Notes under the pieces: generated by a model | The model's database searches: none | What the model was told of the DNA's origin: nothing | What the model saw: the letters and a program-made list of their open reading frames with translations, nothing else | In this document: positions 39,775 through 49,381 of the stretch, piece by piece | Layout: each line of letters starts with the position of its first letter | Position numbering within the stretch: position 1 is the stretch's first letter | Assembly (NCBI RefSeq): GCF_000478885.1 | Contig: NC_022567.1 | Span: 1,488,001-1,552,000, forward strand | Direction: 5' to 3' | Origin: Adlercreutzia equolifaciens DSM 19450 | GTDB lineage: Bacteria; Actinomycetota; Coriobacteriia; Coriobacteriales; Eggerthellaceae | Length of the DNA stretch: 64,000 bases | Program-made: the position numbers and the translations under genes

Positions 39775-42402
39775 TTAGGCCTTCTCGATCTTGCACAGGT
39801 TGGAATGGACGCCGTTGCCCTTGGAAATCGGCGTTGGGCGCGAGGACGTCAGCACCGAGATGCAGCCGCCCAAATCGAGCACGCTGGGGTCGCCGATGGT
39901 AGCGCCGTCGCGGGTCTCCGGGTCGTACCAGGCGCCCTGGGGCACGCTGACCACGCCGGGCATAATGCGGTTCGTCACCTTCGCGGTCATCTGGGAACGG
40001 CCGCGCTCGGTGGACACAATGACGGCGTCGTCCTGGTTGATGCCGAGCGCGGCGGCGTCGCCCTCGTTGATCCAGCACTGCTGCGGGGCCACCGAGCTCA
40101 TCCACGGCACGTTGCCGTAGGAGGAGTGGGTGCGCGTCTTGGTGTGGTGGCCGATGAGCTGGAAGGGGTACTCCTCGCGCAGCGGATCGCCGAAGCCCTC
40201 GAAGTTCTCGTACCAAATGGGCAGCCCTGTGATTTGGTCGCGGCCGTCGTCGGGCACGTACCCGCCGCCGGTGAGGTCCCACTGGCGCGACAGGTTGTAA
40301 GCCTGCTTCGAGAACACCTCGTACTTGCCCGAGGGCGTGGCGAGCGGGCCCTCCGGCGCGGCGATGGCCGGCGTGTGGTCGTCAGTCTGCTTGATGAGGC
40401 CTGCGGCGCGGAACTCCTCGAAGGTGTCGGGCAAGTCGTCGCCGGCCGCCTTCCCCTCGTTGTAGCACCACTCGATCCAGTCGAGCTGGGTCTTGCCCTC
40501 GGTGAACTCGTCCTTGATGCCGAGCGCGTCGGCCAGAAGGGTGCAGATCTCGTAGATGGGTTTGGCCTCGAACAGAGGCTCGATGGCCTTCGACTCGCAG
40601 CAGATGAAGCCGGTCCAAGCGGTACCGCCAGTGGTGAGATCGTCCTCCTCGAAGGGCGTGGTGCCGGGCAGGATGATGTCGGAGGCCATAGCCGTCGGCG
40701 TCATCCACGGGTCCACGGTGACGATCATGCGCACGCCGGAGTCCTTTTCATCAGGCAGGTTGTAGATGCGGAGCGAGTCGTTGATGTCGGCGTGCTGGCC
40801 CATCATGACATTGGATCCGTAGTTCCAAATGAACTTGATGGGGGCCCTAAGCTTCAGGGTGCCGGGCTCCTCGGCGTAGCTGGTGACACCGGTCTCATCG
40901 ATGGCGCGGATGCCCCAGGTGGCGTCGTTCATGACCGTGTAGTCTTCGATGGCCTGATACCAGTCGAAGAACGAAACGCACACCCCCACCGTGTTCTTCT
41001 CGGGGAAGCACGGGATAGCCGTGGGCGTGGCGAAGGGAACGCCGCCCACGCCCTCGCGGGCGCCGGTGCCGCCGCCGGAGATGCCCACGTTGCCGGTGAT
41101 GGCGGCGATCATCGCGATGGCGCGGGAGTTGTTGCCACCGTTGGAGTGGCGCTGCGGACCCCAGCCCTGAATGGTGGCCGTGGGGCCGTCCATGTACAGG
41201 TCGGCCAGCTCGCGGATGGTATCGGCCGGAACACCGGTGATGCCGGCGGCCCACTCGGGGGTCTTCTCGCCGGTGCCCGCATAGGCGCCGGTGCCAGCGA
41301 GGTAGGCCTCGTAGGACATATCCTCATCGATGGTGAGCGCGCCAGACTTGTCGAGCCCCATGAAGGCGGTGCTTGTGGGCTCGGCCGCTTTCACATCGTC
41401 GGCGAAGCTGTCGGAGAAGAAGCCGACGAACTTGTCGCGGATGAGCTGCTCGTCCAGCTTGCCGGCGCTGAACAGGTACTGGATCATGCCGGCCACGAGC
41501 GCCATGTCGGTGCCGGGGCGGATAGGGATCCAGCGGTTGGCCACGCCCACGGCGGTGTCCGACAGGTGCGGATCCACCACTACGATGGTGGCCTCGGGGT
41601 TTTGCAGGCGCACCTGGGTGAGCAGGTACTGCATGGCCGAGCCAGACATACGGGTGTTGGCCGGGTTGTTACCGAACAGCACGATGTTCTTGGAGTTCAC
41701 GAGATCGGTCACCTCGTTGTTCGACCAGGCGTCGCCGTTGAAGAGCGGCATCTCCCAGGTGATCTGACCGGTGGAGTAGTCGGCGTACTGGCGCAGGTAG
41801 CCGCCCCACAAGTTCATGAGACGCGCGAACATGGTCTGGTCGGGGTGCCACGACTTCGACACCGTACCGCCCAGCACGCCGGTGCCGTACTGGATGTAGA
41901 AGGCGTCGTTGCCGTACTCCTCCTTGATCTCCTTCATGGTGGTGGCGATGAGGTTGATGGCCTCGTCCCAGGTGATCTCCTCGTACTTGCCCTCGCCGCG
42001 CTTGGTGCCCTCGACGCGCTTCAGCGGCTTCTGGATGCGGTCGGGGCTGTAGATGCGCTGGCGGTTGGTGCGGCCGCGCACGCAGGAGCGCATCTGGTAG
42101 ATCTTGCCGGGGCCGAACTCGTCGTCGCCGTCAGAATCAATGTCGATGCGCACGACCTGGCCGTCCTTCACATAGGCCTTCAACGGGCAGCGGCTGCCGC
42201 AGTTCACATGGCATGCAGACCAGCTGACGGTGTCGTAATCGAGCGGATCGCCGCCAGTGGCGGGCAGGCTGTCTGCGGCCGGCTCCTCCTGCTTGGCGGC
42301 CGGCGCGCAGCCGGTCAGCGCCACGCCGACTCCCGTCGCCCCGGCCAGGCCGAGGAACGACCGGCGGCTGATCTTGCCGAAGGTTTGCGCAGTCTTTCCC
42401 AT
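39775..42402 (-). CDS. DmsA-like molybdopterin oxidoreductase (Tat-exported)
   Basis: An 875-residue molybdopterin enzyme. Twin-arginine signal SRRSFLG at 13-19 and a lipobox-like TGC near 31-33, then an iron-sulfur binding C-x3-C-x3-C (ACHVNCGSRC, about 57-66). The family pattern fits DMSO/TMAO-type reductases: TWDEAINLIATTM, NPANTRMSGSAMQYL, and a C-terminal molydopterin-binding domain. Substrate is not set by sequence; a serine or other ligand of Mo cannot be picked out with certainty. RBS GAAAGGGGAG. Confidence 0.88.
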   Translation of the reverse strand: MGKTAQTFGKISRRSFLGLAGATGVGVALTGCAPAAKQEEPAADSLPATGGDPLDYDTVSWSACHVNCGSRCPLKAYVKDGQVVRIDIDSDGDDEFGPGKIYQMRSCVRGRTNRQRIYSPDRIQKPLKRVEGTKRGEGKYEEITWDEAINLIATTMKEIKEEYGNDAFYIQYGTGVLGGTVSKSWHPDQTMFARLMNLWGGYLRQYADYSTGQITWEMPLFNGDAWSNNEVTDLVNSKNIVLFGNNPANTRMSGSAMQYLLTQVRLQNPEATIVVVDPHLSDTAVGVANRWIPIRPGTDMALVAGMIQYLFSAGKLDEQLIRDKFVGFFSDSFADDVKAAEPTSTAFMGLDKSGALTIDEDMSYEAYLAGTGAYAGTGEKTPEWAAGITGVPADTIRELADLYMDGPTATIQGWGPQRHSNGGNNSRAIAMIAAITGNVGISGGGTGAREGVGGVPFATPTAIPCFPEKNTVGVCVSFFDWYQAIEDYTVMNDATWGIRAIDETGVTSYAEEPGTLKLRAPIKFIWNYGSNVMMGQHADINDSLRIYNLPDEKDSGVRMIVTVDPWMTPTAMASDIILPGTTPFEEDDLTTGGTAWTGFICCESKAIEPLFEAKPIYEICTLLADALGIKDEFTEGKTQLDWIEWCYNEGKAAGDDLPDTFEEFRAAGLIKQTDDHTPAIAAPEGPLATPSGKYEVFSKQAYNLSRQWDLTGGGYVPDDGRDQITGLPIWYENFEGFGDPLREEYPFQLIGHHTKTRTHSSYGNVPWMSSVAPQQCWINEGDAAALGINQDDAVIVSTERGRSQMTAKVTNRIMPGVVSVPQGAWYDPETRDGATIGDPSVLDLGGCISVLTSSRPTPISKGNGVHSNLCKIEKA

Positions 42403-42667
42403 AGACTCCCCTTTCCTCTTCTTGTTCGGGGCCCGAAGCGGAAGTCGGGCCCTCCCTCGGAAAGAAAGTCTACGCGCGCGAGCATGGAACCTCCATGGGT
42501 ATTTGGTTCATTTTTCCTTAGGAATTTCTTATCGAATTATTGCATCCCAGGTGAAAGGACGATTTGACCATCGGCAGGCGGCGGAAAGATACAGGTTGAA
42601 TTTTAAAAGGATCAATTCGTCGCCCACGATCCAAGTTCGATCCCGTAATGACACGAATCCAGATAGT

Positions 42668-42782
42668 AAATGCCACTTCGGCCCCGTTATGGCGCCCCCA
42701 TCAGAGTGAAAATGCCACTTCAACCCAGTAATGGCAAGATCTGGTCGAGAGATCTTGCCATTACTGGGCCGAAGTGGCATTT
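42668..42782. repeat. Cruciform element with three repeat units
   Basis: AAATGCCACTTC occurs at 42668 and 42710 and, inverted, at 42771-42782. The last two units form 33-bp arms (42710-42742, 42750-42782; two mismatches) with a 7-bp loop, including CAGTAATGGCAAGATCT. The element supplies the stop codon of the downstream-oriented gene at 42,781. Confidence 0.6.
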
Positions 42783-43041
42783 ACTGATCCGAGAGCGAGA
42801 CCTCTCGTGCGAGACGGTAGATGAGAGGAGCGCTGCTTCTCACGATTTCGGTGAAATAGTCGAGGTCAGATGCGGTGAAGCCTTCGATTGAACGCCATTG
42901 GCACTGGGGAAGGAAACACGTTGCGGAACAGAAGCCGCCATCGATGGGTCGTTCGATGGAAACCTGCACGGTTTGATCTTCCAGTATGTTCGAGTGCGCT
43001 ATCTGCGTGTCGTCGGCAAGCTTGATATAGTTGTACATCAT
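42781..43041 (-). CDS. Hypothetical protein (86 aa)
   Basis: An 86-residue protein starting MMYNYIKLADDTQIAHSNIL, with strand-helix pattern and CSATCF. ATG 43039-43041 has GGAGG 7 bp upstream. Its TAA lies at the edge of the inverted-repeat element. No family recognised. Confidence 0.5.
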   Translation of the reverse strand: MMYNYIKLADDTQIAHSNILEDQTVQVSIERPIDGGFCSATCFLPQCQWRSIEGFTASDLDYFTEIVRSSAPLIYRLAREVSLSDQ

Positions 43042-43118
43042 GAGCAGGCCTCCGTGATCGGGAACTCACGTCTTGGACGTCATTGTAGCACGCACTTTGG
43101 GAGCGCCGCCCCATCATC

Positions 43119-44669
43119 CTACGAAGCATAATCCGATTCGAAACAAGAGCTCCTGTTCAACTCTATTTCGATTTCATCCATAAGATCCTGTCGAGAATGA
43201 GAGTCCATCTTCTGATAAATACGTCGAATGTAGGTACGCACCGTGCTTTCAGAGATGAAGAGCTCTTTCCCGATATAGGAAGCGGTTCTTCCCGAGGCAA
43301 ACAGTTCCATGATACGTTCTTCCCGCGACGAAAGACCGTATCTGTTGGCGATGGCGTGGCAAGCAGCGGGCACGGAAAGCGAGGTGCCCTCCGAATCGGT
43401 CTCCTTCACTGCCCGATCGGACGCTGCGCTTGACGACCGGCGAAGGGCCATCATCCCCCGGAACAGCATTACGGTCACGTACAAAAGCCAAAGTGCGATA
43501 AGTGCAAACAGAAGATTGCTCAGCGACGAGGCGCCCAGAAAAGATGCCGCAGTTCCCAAAAGCCTGCCGATCAGAACCGAGCCCCGCAACAAACCAAAAG
43601 AGAGCGCGAAGGCAGCCAGAAAGATCGAGCCCGACTCGTATCCCTCGCGCGCGAAATAGACCCACACCAGCACCTGCACCACCGTGAAGCTCGCCCGAAT
43701 GCATACCCCGATGTCCACAATGCCGTCTGGGGAAAGAAGAGACGCCGCAAGCATTATGCCCGCAAACACCGGAAGCACCACCAGAGTGGACGTTTCAACA
43801 GTCAGATCGATATCGAAAAAGGCGATGCCGAGCAGAATAACGAGTGCCACAACAGCGGCGATGTCTGCCATAACGTACAGTCCGCTCGAAGACGCGGCGC
43901 CTTCCACGAAAAGCTGCGTGGCGACTCCGCACAGCAACGCGAACACCATGGCAGGCACTACGATTGGGCGCATCAAAAACCAGACCGCTCGTAAGCGGTT
44001 ATGGCTACTGTCCGCCTCGCCTGTCCGCTGGGCGGCTCCCTCCCCGATCGGCGGGACGCCAGCACCAGCCTCGGACTTCGAAAGGTCTCTTTCCTCCCGC
44101 GCGAACGATTCCCTCACGGAAAGTTCAGGGCAGCTTAGGCAGGTGAAGAAAAGCAGCAAGCTGCCGACCATCAAGGCTAGGGAATCCACTTGAGCCAAAG
44201 CATCGGGCGCAACCCAGGTTGCCGCAACGGCGATACCGTGAGACACGATAAACGCTCCGATAATGCAAACTTGCGTGGCGCGAGGGCGGAACCGAGAGAA
44301 AACGATCATAGCCGCACAGAGGAACAATGCTGTCGCGGCACCTGCGCACATTCCGCACGCGACCGCGCCAAATGGGGCCGCAAGCCCAACAGACTGCAGG
44401 CCAAATGCGCCCAGCTGGAATGCCATAGCCGCAAGAGCCATTTTCTTTTCCGACAGCAACACGCGCGTAGCAACAAGGCCAATGGCGCAGAAGCTCGCAA
44501 TTTCCGCCACGCGGGATGCCCAATGGGACACATCGCCGCCATAAAACCAGTTCTCCCACAAGAGAAAGCACCCGCACCAGAACAGCGCCAGCCCCAAGCC
44601 GTGCAGAGCCAATGCCCACCCGAAGGTGAAGCCGGCATCGTTGTTCTTGGCTGTATTCCACAATTTCAT
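43119..44669 (-). CDS. LuxR-type regulator with 12-span membrane domain
   Basis: A 516-residue protein of the class common in Eggerthellaceae: about 12 hydrophobic spans (residues about 15-410) followed by a soluble LuxR helix-turn-helix (about 445-500: SSREERIMELFASGRTASYI, then ESTVRTYIRRIYQKMDSHSR). These pair with neighbouring Tat reductases and probably sense a small molecule in the membrane. It is divergent from the FAD reductase gene. Confidence 0.85.
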   Translation of the reverse strand: MKLWNTAKNNDAGFTFGWALALHGLGLALFWCGCFLLWENWFYGGDVSHWASRVAEIASFCAIGLVATRVLLSEKKMALAAMAFQLGAFGLQSVGLAAPFGAVACGMCAGAATALFLCAAMIVFSRFRPRATQVCIIGAFIVSHGIAVAATWVAPDALAQVDSLALMVGSLLLFFTCLSCPELSVRESFAREERDLSKSEAGAGVPPIGEGAAQRTGEADSSHNRLRAVWFLMRPIVVPAMVFALLCGVATQLFVEGAASSSGLYVMADIAAVVALVILLGIAFFDIDLTVETSTLVVLPVFAGIMLAASLLSPDGIVDIGVCIRASFTVVQVLVWVYFAREGYESGSIFLAAFALSFGLLRGSVLIGRLLGTAASFLGASSLSNLLFALIALWLLYVTVMLFRGMMALRRSSSAASDRAVKETDSEGTSLSVPAACHAIANRYGLSSREERIMELFASGRTASYIGKELFISESTVRTYIRRIYQKMDSHSRQDLMDEIEIELNRSSCFESDYAS

Positions 44670-44832
44670 AAGGTATTCATTACAGCATATGCGGCTCTTC
44701 AGGAACAGTCATCAGTTTCTGGGGACAGCACTCACCTCGTGTTTTGCCTAACATCGGAGCAGCGGATTTGGAAATCGGAATCTGCTAAGCCAACAATGTC
44801 GCACCCGAGCGACAGCCAAAAAGGAGGAGAAT

Positions 44833-46413
44833 ATGGGAACCGACAACAGCATTTCTCGCCGCAGCTTCATTGGGGCGGCCTCCGCCGCCGCAGCGGCGGC
44901 AACAATGGCCGCACTGGCCGGTTGTGCCCCCACGTCCAAAGAAGAGAGCCTCGCTTCCACCGACCCAACATCGTGGGACGAGGAAGCCGATCTGGTCATT
45001 ATCGGCTGCGGAGGATGCGGTTCTTCGGCCGCCATCAGCGCAGCTGAAAACGGCGCCTCGGTCATCGTGTTGGAGGCAGCAACCACCATGGGCGGCTCAG
45101 CCGTGCTTTGCGCAGGCTCCTTCGTTGCTGCAGGCACCAAAATGCAGGCAGATGCGGGAATCACCGATGATCCCGACCTTTACCTGAGCGACGTGAAGGG
45201 CTTTCTCGGCGACGCGACCATAGAGCGAGCAGGAGACGACTGGAAGCTTTTCGAGATGCAGGCCCGGGAAGGAGCGGCCACGGTTGACTGGCTTCAAGCC
45301 ATGGGCGTCGAGTTCAACGGCCCCCTTCCCTATCCGCTCCATAGCGCCGATCGCCTGCACGTGTTGACGCCTACGGCGGGCGAGTGGCCTAAGGCGTTGC
45401 AGCCCAGAATGGAAGAGCTGGGCGTCCAAGTGCATTTTCGAACACCAGCTGAACGCCTCATTACCGATGAGAATGGGCGAGTGGCAGGCGTGGCTGCAAG
45501 CGGGAGGAAATATCGGGCAAATAAGGGCGTCCTTATTGCCGCTGGCGGCATGGATTCCAATGTCGAGATGAAGAAAAAATACTACTCCAGCGCCATCGCC
45601 GGTATCGCAGCGGCCAACGGGTTCAACGACGGTAGTGGCTACAAGATGGCCCAAATGGTGGGTGCCGATATTACCGATCTCACAGATGCGACGAGCAACC
45701 TCATGAGAACCTCCGGCCCCGGACCGGACGCAGGCATCACGCAAAAGCAGAAGTGGATGCCTTACGGGCTTTCGAATGCAGGCGCCATTCTTGTAAACAG
45801 CGCGGGCGAGCGCTTCTGCGACGAGGAGCTGTCGGATAAAGACCTCATCCCTCTCTGCGAGGCCCAGCCCGATCGACAGTGCTGGATGGTCTACGATGAG
45901 GCCGTAGCGCGCAACTTCCGCGACTTCCCCAACATGATCGTATCCTCCCTGTCGGGGGTGGGCTGGGGCACCATAGAGGACTTCATCGAGCGAGGGGGGA
46001 TTGTAACCGGCGATACCATCGAGGATGTCGCCGCGCAGGCCGGCATCGATGCAACTGGCCTCACTTCCCAGATCGATAAGTGGAACAAGGCGTGCAAGGA
46101 CGCCATTGACGAAGATTTCGGACGCAAGACCTTCGGACGCGAGGAGGCCGGTACCCTAGGCGCCGGGCTTTCAACGCCGCCCTTCTATATTCACGGCCCT
46201 ATTCACGCCGAGTGCAACCAAAGCTGGGCGAGCTTGGCCATTACCGAAAACTTCGAGGTAAAGAATGTCGAAGGCGACGTGATTCCCGGCCTGTACAGCG
46301 GCGGCCAAATGGGCCACGGGCTCTCCCCCATCGCCGGCGGTGGCCATGGCGGCACTATGTGCTGGGCATTCACATCAGGGCGTCTTGCCGGCAAGCACAT
46401 TGCCTCTCTGTAA
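44833..46413 (+). CDS. Tat-exported FAD-dependent reductase (flavocytochrome c family)
   Basis: A 526-residue FAD enzyme. Tat signal SRRSFIG (residues 8-14) with lipobox-like AGC near 29-31. The FAD Rossmann motif is DLVIIGCGGCGSSAAISAAE (about 54-73) with a strand EAATTMGGSA. C-terminal GGHGGTMCWAFTSGRLAG closes the FAD site. No heme motif in the chain, so electrons must come from a separate carrier. Related enzymes reduce fumarate, urocanate or plant and drug compounds; substrate unknown. RBS AAGGAGGAG. Confidence 0.87.
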   Translation: MGTDNSISRRSFIGAASAAAAAATMAALAGCAPTSKEESLASTDPTSWDEEADLVIIGCGGCGSSAAISAAENGASVIVLEAATTMGGSAVLCAGSFVAAGTKMQADAGITDDPDLYLSDVKGFLGDATIERAGDDWKLFEMQAREGAATVDWLQAMGVEFNGPLPYPLHSADRLHVLTPTAGEWPKALQPRMEELGVQVHFRTPAERLITDENGRVAGVAASGRKYRANKGVLIAAGGMDSNVEMKKKYYSSAIAGIAAANGFNDGSGYKMAQMVGADITDLTDATSNLMRTSGPGPDAGITQKQKWMPYGLSNAGAILVNSAGERFCDEELSDKDLIPLCEAQPDRQCWMVYDEAVARNFRDFPNMIVSSLSGVGWGTIEDFIERGGIVTGDTIEDVAAQAGIDATGLTSQIDKWNKACKDAIDEDFGRKTFGREEAGTLGAGLSTPPFYIHGPIHAECNQSWASLAITENFEVKNVEGDVIPGLYSGGQMGHGLSPIAGGGHGGTMCWAFTSGRLAGKHIASL

Positions 46414-46475
46414 CACTGCGCATAATTAATTACATACTCTTTACAATTAATTTATAGTCGACAACCCTCCCCATT

Positions 46476-46510
46476 TGCGCCCAGCGCTTATCGCACTGGG
46501 CGCATCTTTT
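46476..46510 (+). terminator. Terminator of the FAD reductase gene
   Basis: TGCGCCCAG, 11-nt loop, CTGGGCGCA, then TCTTTT. Nine-bp perfect stem, 62 bp after the stop. Confidence 0.8.
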
Positions 46511-46525
46511 AAAGGCTGCGTTCTC

Positions 46526-48874
46526 CTACAGCAAGTCCACAGGGTCGATGTCGACGGCGGCGTTGACGGCGGGGTTTACCTTGCGGGCGCGGAACAGGCG
46601 CACCAGCGGGGCCGAGAGGTCGTCGCCCAAAGGCGCCTTCACGACGATGTGGTAGCGGTAGGTGTTGCGCAACTTCGCGAGGACGCAGGGAACGGCGGGC
46701 AGTACCGTCCAACGCTCCCCCACCTCGTTGCGGATGAGCTCGGCCAGCTGGGCGTGCAGAAGCTCGGCCTCGGTAGCCACGGCGTGCTCGTCGGCACCCC
46801 ACAGAAGCACGTTGGCCATGCGCACGTAGGGCGGGTAGCCCAGAAGCTTGCGCTTGGGCAGCTCGGCGCGCAGGAACATCCCGCGGTTGTAGGTGGCGGC
46901 GGCGCGGATGGCCACGTCGTCGGCCTCGTAAGTCTGCACCATGACGCGGCCGTCCAGCTCGGCGCGGCCGGCGCGGCCTGCCACCTGCTCGATGAGCTGG
47001 AAGGTGCGCTCGCCGGCGCGGTAGTCCGGCAGGTGCAGCTGGGTGTCGGCGTTGATGACGCCCACCAGCGTGACGTCGTCGAAATCGAGCCCCTTGGCGA
47101 TCATCTGGGTGCCGAGCAGCACGGCGGCATCGGCGGCGGCAAACGTTTCCAGCAGGGCCTGGTGGGCACCTTTAGCTTGGGTGGTGTCGGCGTCCATGCG
47201 GATGATGGGCACGCGAGGCCCCACGCCGGGCAGCCCGTCGAGCAGCTGGCGCAGCTCCGTTTCCACGCGCTGGGTGCCGGCGCCGAACTTCTTCAGGTAG
47301 GGGCTGCCGCATTCTGGACACACGGGAGGCGCGGCCACCGTGTGCCCGCAGTGGTGGCAGACGAGCTTGGCGCCCTGCTCGTGGTAGGTGAGCGACGTGG
47401 AGCAGTGCGGGCATTCGGGCACGAACCCGCAGTCGCGGCACAAAAGGAACTTCGCGAAGCCGCGCTGGTTCAGCAGGAGCACCGCCTTGCGGCCGCGGCT
47501 CAGCTCCTCCCCGAGGGCCCGGGTGAGGCGTCCCGAGAACATGGCCCGGGAACCGGAGGCGAACTCGGCGGCCATGTCCACCACCTCGATGGCGGGCATG
47601 GGACGGCCGTTGGCGCGGGCGGGGAGTGCCGCCGCCGTCCAGCGCGGGTTCTTGTTCACCTGGTAGAGGGACTCGATGGAAGGGGTGGCCGAGCCGAGCA
47701 CGAGCGCGCCGCCGGCCCGGGCCATCATCCACTCGGCCACGTCGCGGGCGTGGTAGCGCGGCGAGGAGTCCTGCTTGTAGGAGCCCTCGTGCTCCTCGTC
47801 GATGACGACGAGCCCCACGTTGGCCGCGGGCGTGAACAGGGCGCTGCGGGCCCCCACGACGACTTTGGCCGCGCCGCTTTTGATGAAGTCCCACTGGTCG
47901 TAGCGCTCCCCGTCGCTCATGCGGGAGTGCATGACGGCCACGGCGTCGCCGAAGCGGCCGCGGAAGCGGGCCACGGTCTGGGGGGTGAGCGAGATTTCCG
48001 GCACGAGCACGATGGCGCGGCGCCCCTCGGCGAGCGTGCGCTCGATGGCCTGCAGGTACACCTCGGTCTTGCCGGAGCCGGTGACGCCGTCCACGAGCAC
48101 CACGCGCCCGTCGCCGGCGGCCCGGGCGGCCTCGATGGCGGCGACGGCGGCCTGCTGGCCCTCGGTGAGCTGCGGGGCGCTAGTGGCGGACGAGGCGGTA
48201 ACAGAGGCGGCGGCCGCGCCCTCCATGCCGCGCATGCGGCGGCGGCGCTCCACTGTGACGGCCCCCTTGGCGGCCAGCGCCTTCAACGTGGAGCCCACGG
48301 CGCCGAACTCCCGTGAAAGCTCGGCCACGCGCACATCTCCCGCGGCCACGACGGCCAGCACCTCCTGCTGCTTCACGGCGTTCTTACGGGGCGTGAACTC
48401 GTCGAAGGCCGGCCCGCGCGTGACCCAGCGGTCGTCCACTTCCCCGATGGCCGGCTCCTCGACGCGCCAGCGCCCGTCGCGGCCCCGCACGATGCGCGGC
48501 ACGGCCCGCGGCGGCGTGAACAAGCGCGCGCATTCGGAAAGCGGCGCGGCGTAGCGTTCGGCGAGCCAGAGCGCGCAGGCCGCCCCCTCCTCGTCGAAAA
48601 ACGGCGCCGAGAGCACCGCTTCCACCTGCTTGAGATCGGCCGCCGACTGGGGCGTCCCCCACAGGTCGGTGCCCTCGTCCGGAGAGGGAACGACCTCTTC
48701 CAGGCCCACAATGTAGCCCACGGCCTTGCGGCCGCCGAGCGTCACGAGCACGGCGCAGCCCACCGCGGCCGGACGCCCCCCTTCCCCGACGAGCATCTCG
48801 TCGGGAACCGCGTAGGAATAGGGGGTGTCGAGAGCTTGGGTAGGAATGTCGACTATGACCGAGGCAATGTTCAT
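46526..48874 (-). CDS. priA: Primosomal replication helicase PriA
   Basis: A 782-residue PriA. Walker A GVTGSGKTEVYLQA (about 267-280), DEEH box VIDEEHEGSYKQ, zinc cysteines CRDCGFVPECPHC and CHHCGHTV/CPECG (about 480-535), and the C-terminal helicase motif GRAGRAELDG. N-terminal IVDIPTQALDTPYSYAVP is standard. It restarts replication forks. It is the last gene of a four-gene minus-strand run, 21 bp after the YbaK-like gene. Confidence 0.94.
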   Translation of the reverse strand: MNIASVIVDIPTQALDTPYSYAVPDEMLVGEGGRPAAVGCAVLVTLGGRKAVGYIVGLEEVVPSPDEGTDLWGTPQSAADLKQVEAVLSAPFFDEEGAACALWLAERYAAPLSECARLFTPPRAVPRIVRGRDGRWRVEEPAIGEVDDRWVTRGPAFDEFTPRKNAVKQQEVLAVVAAGDVRVAELSREFGAVGSTLKALAAKGAVTVERRRRMRGMEGAAAASVTASSATSAPQLTEGQQAAVAAIEAARAAGDGRVVLVDGVTGSGKTEVYLQAIERTLAEGRRAIVLVPEISLTPQTVARFRGRFGDAVAVMHSRMSDGERYDQWDFIKSGAAKVVVGARSALFTPAANVGLVVIDEEHEGSYKQDSSPRYHARDVAEWMMARAGGALVLGSATPSIESLYQVNKNPRWTAAALPARANGRPMPAIEVVDMAAEFASGSRAMFSGRLTRALGEELSRGRKAVLLLNQRGFAKFLLCRDCGFVPECPHCSTSLTYHEQGAKLVCHHCGHTVAAPPVCPECGSPYLKKFGAGTQRVETELRQLLDGLPGVGPRVPIIRMDADTTQAKGAHQALLETFAAADAAVLLGTQMIAKGLDFDDVTLVGVINADTQLHLPDYRAGERTFQLIEQVAGRAGRAELDGRVMVQTYEADDVAIRAAATYNRGMFLRAELPKRKLLGYPPYVRMANVLLWGADEHAVATEAELLHAQLAELIRNEVGERWTVLPAVPCVLAKLRNTYRYHIVVKAPLGDDLSAPLVRLFRARKVNPAVNAAVDIDPVDLL

Positions 48875-48895
48875 GCCCGCCAGTATACCGCAAGC

Positions 48896-49381
48896 CTACA
48901 CCGTGAGGTCGGCGTATTGGAAGGGGATGAGGCGGGCGAGGTCGTCGGGGTTCATGCGGATTTGGCAGCCCACCTTGCCGCCCGAGAAGTGAATCGTATC
49001 GAAGAGTTGGGCCGTCTCGTCAACGAAGGTGGGAAAGCGCTTCTTCATGCCGATGGGCGAGCAGCCGCCGTGCACGTAGCCGGTGAGCGGCAGAAGCTCG
49101 CGGGCCTTGATCATGGCGATGGCCTTCTCGCCGGCCGCCGCGGCCGCCTTCTTCAGGTCGAGCTCGGCGGCCACGGGCACGAGGAACACGTAGTAGCCGC
49201 CGGACTTGCCCTGGGTGACGAGGGTCTTGAAGACGGCGTCGGGATCCTCCCCCTGCGAGCGCGCAATCTCCTCGCCGGTCATCGTGGGCTCGGCGTCGAA
49301 GAACAGCTCCTCGTGGGGAATGCCCGCCGCGTCCAGCTCGCGCAGGGCGTTGGTCTTGTGGTCCTTGGGAGGGCGCGCCAT
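48896..49381 (-). CDS. ybaK: Cys-tRNA(Pro)/aminoacyl-tRNA deacylase (YbaK/EbsC)
   Basis: A 161-residue YbaK-type protein. Key elements are VFKTLVTQGK with the catalytic lysine near residue 52, and GYVHGGCSPIGMKK (about 100-113). It hydrolyses mis-acylated tRNA. ATG 49379-49381 overlaps the preceding stop (TGATG), so it is coupled to the membrane protein gene. Confidence 0.9.
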   Translation of the reverse strand: MARPPKDHKTNALRELDAAGIPHEELFFDAEPTMTGEEIARSQGEDPDAVFKTLVTQGKSGGYYVFLVPVAAELDLKKAAAAAGEKAIAMIKARELLPLTGYVHGGCSPIGMKKRFPTFVDETAQLFDTIHFSGGKVGCQIRMNPDDLARLIPFQYADLTV

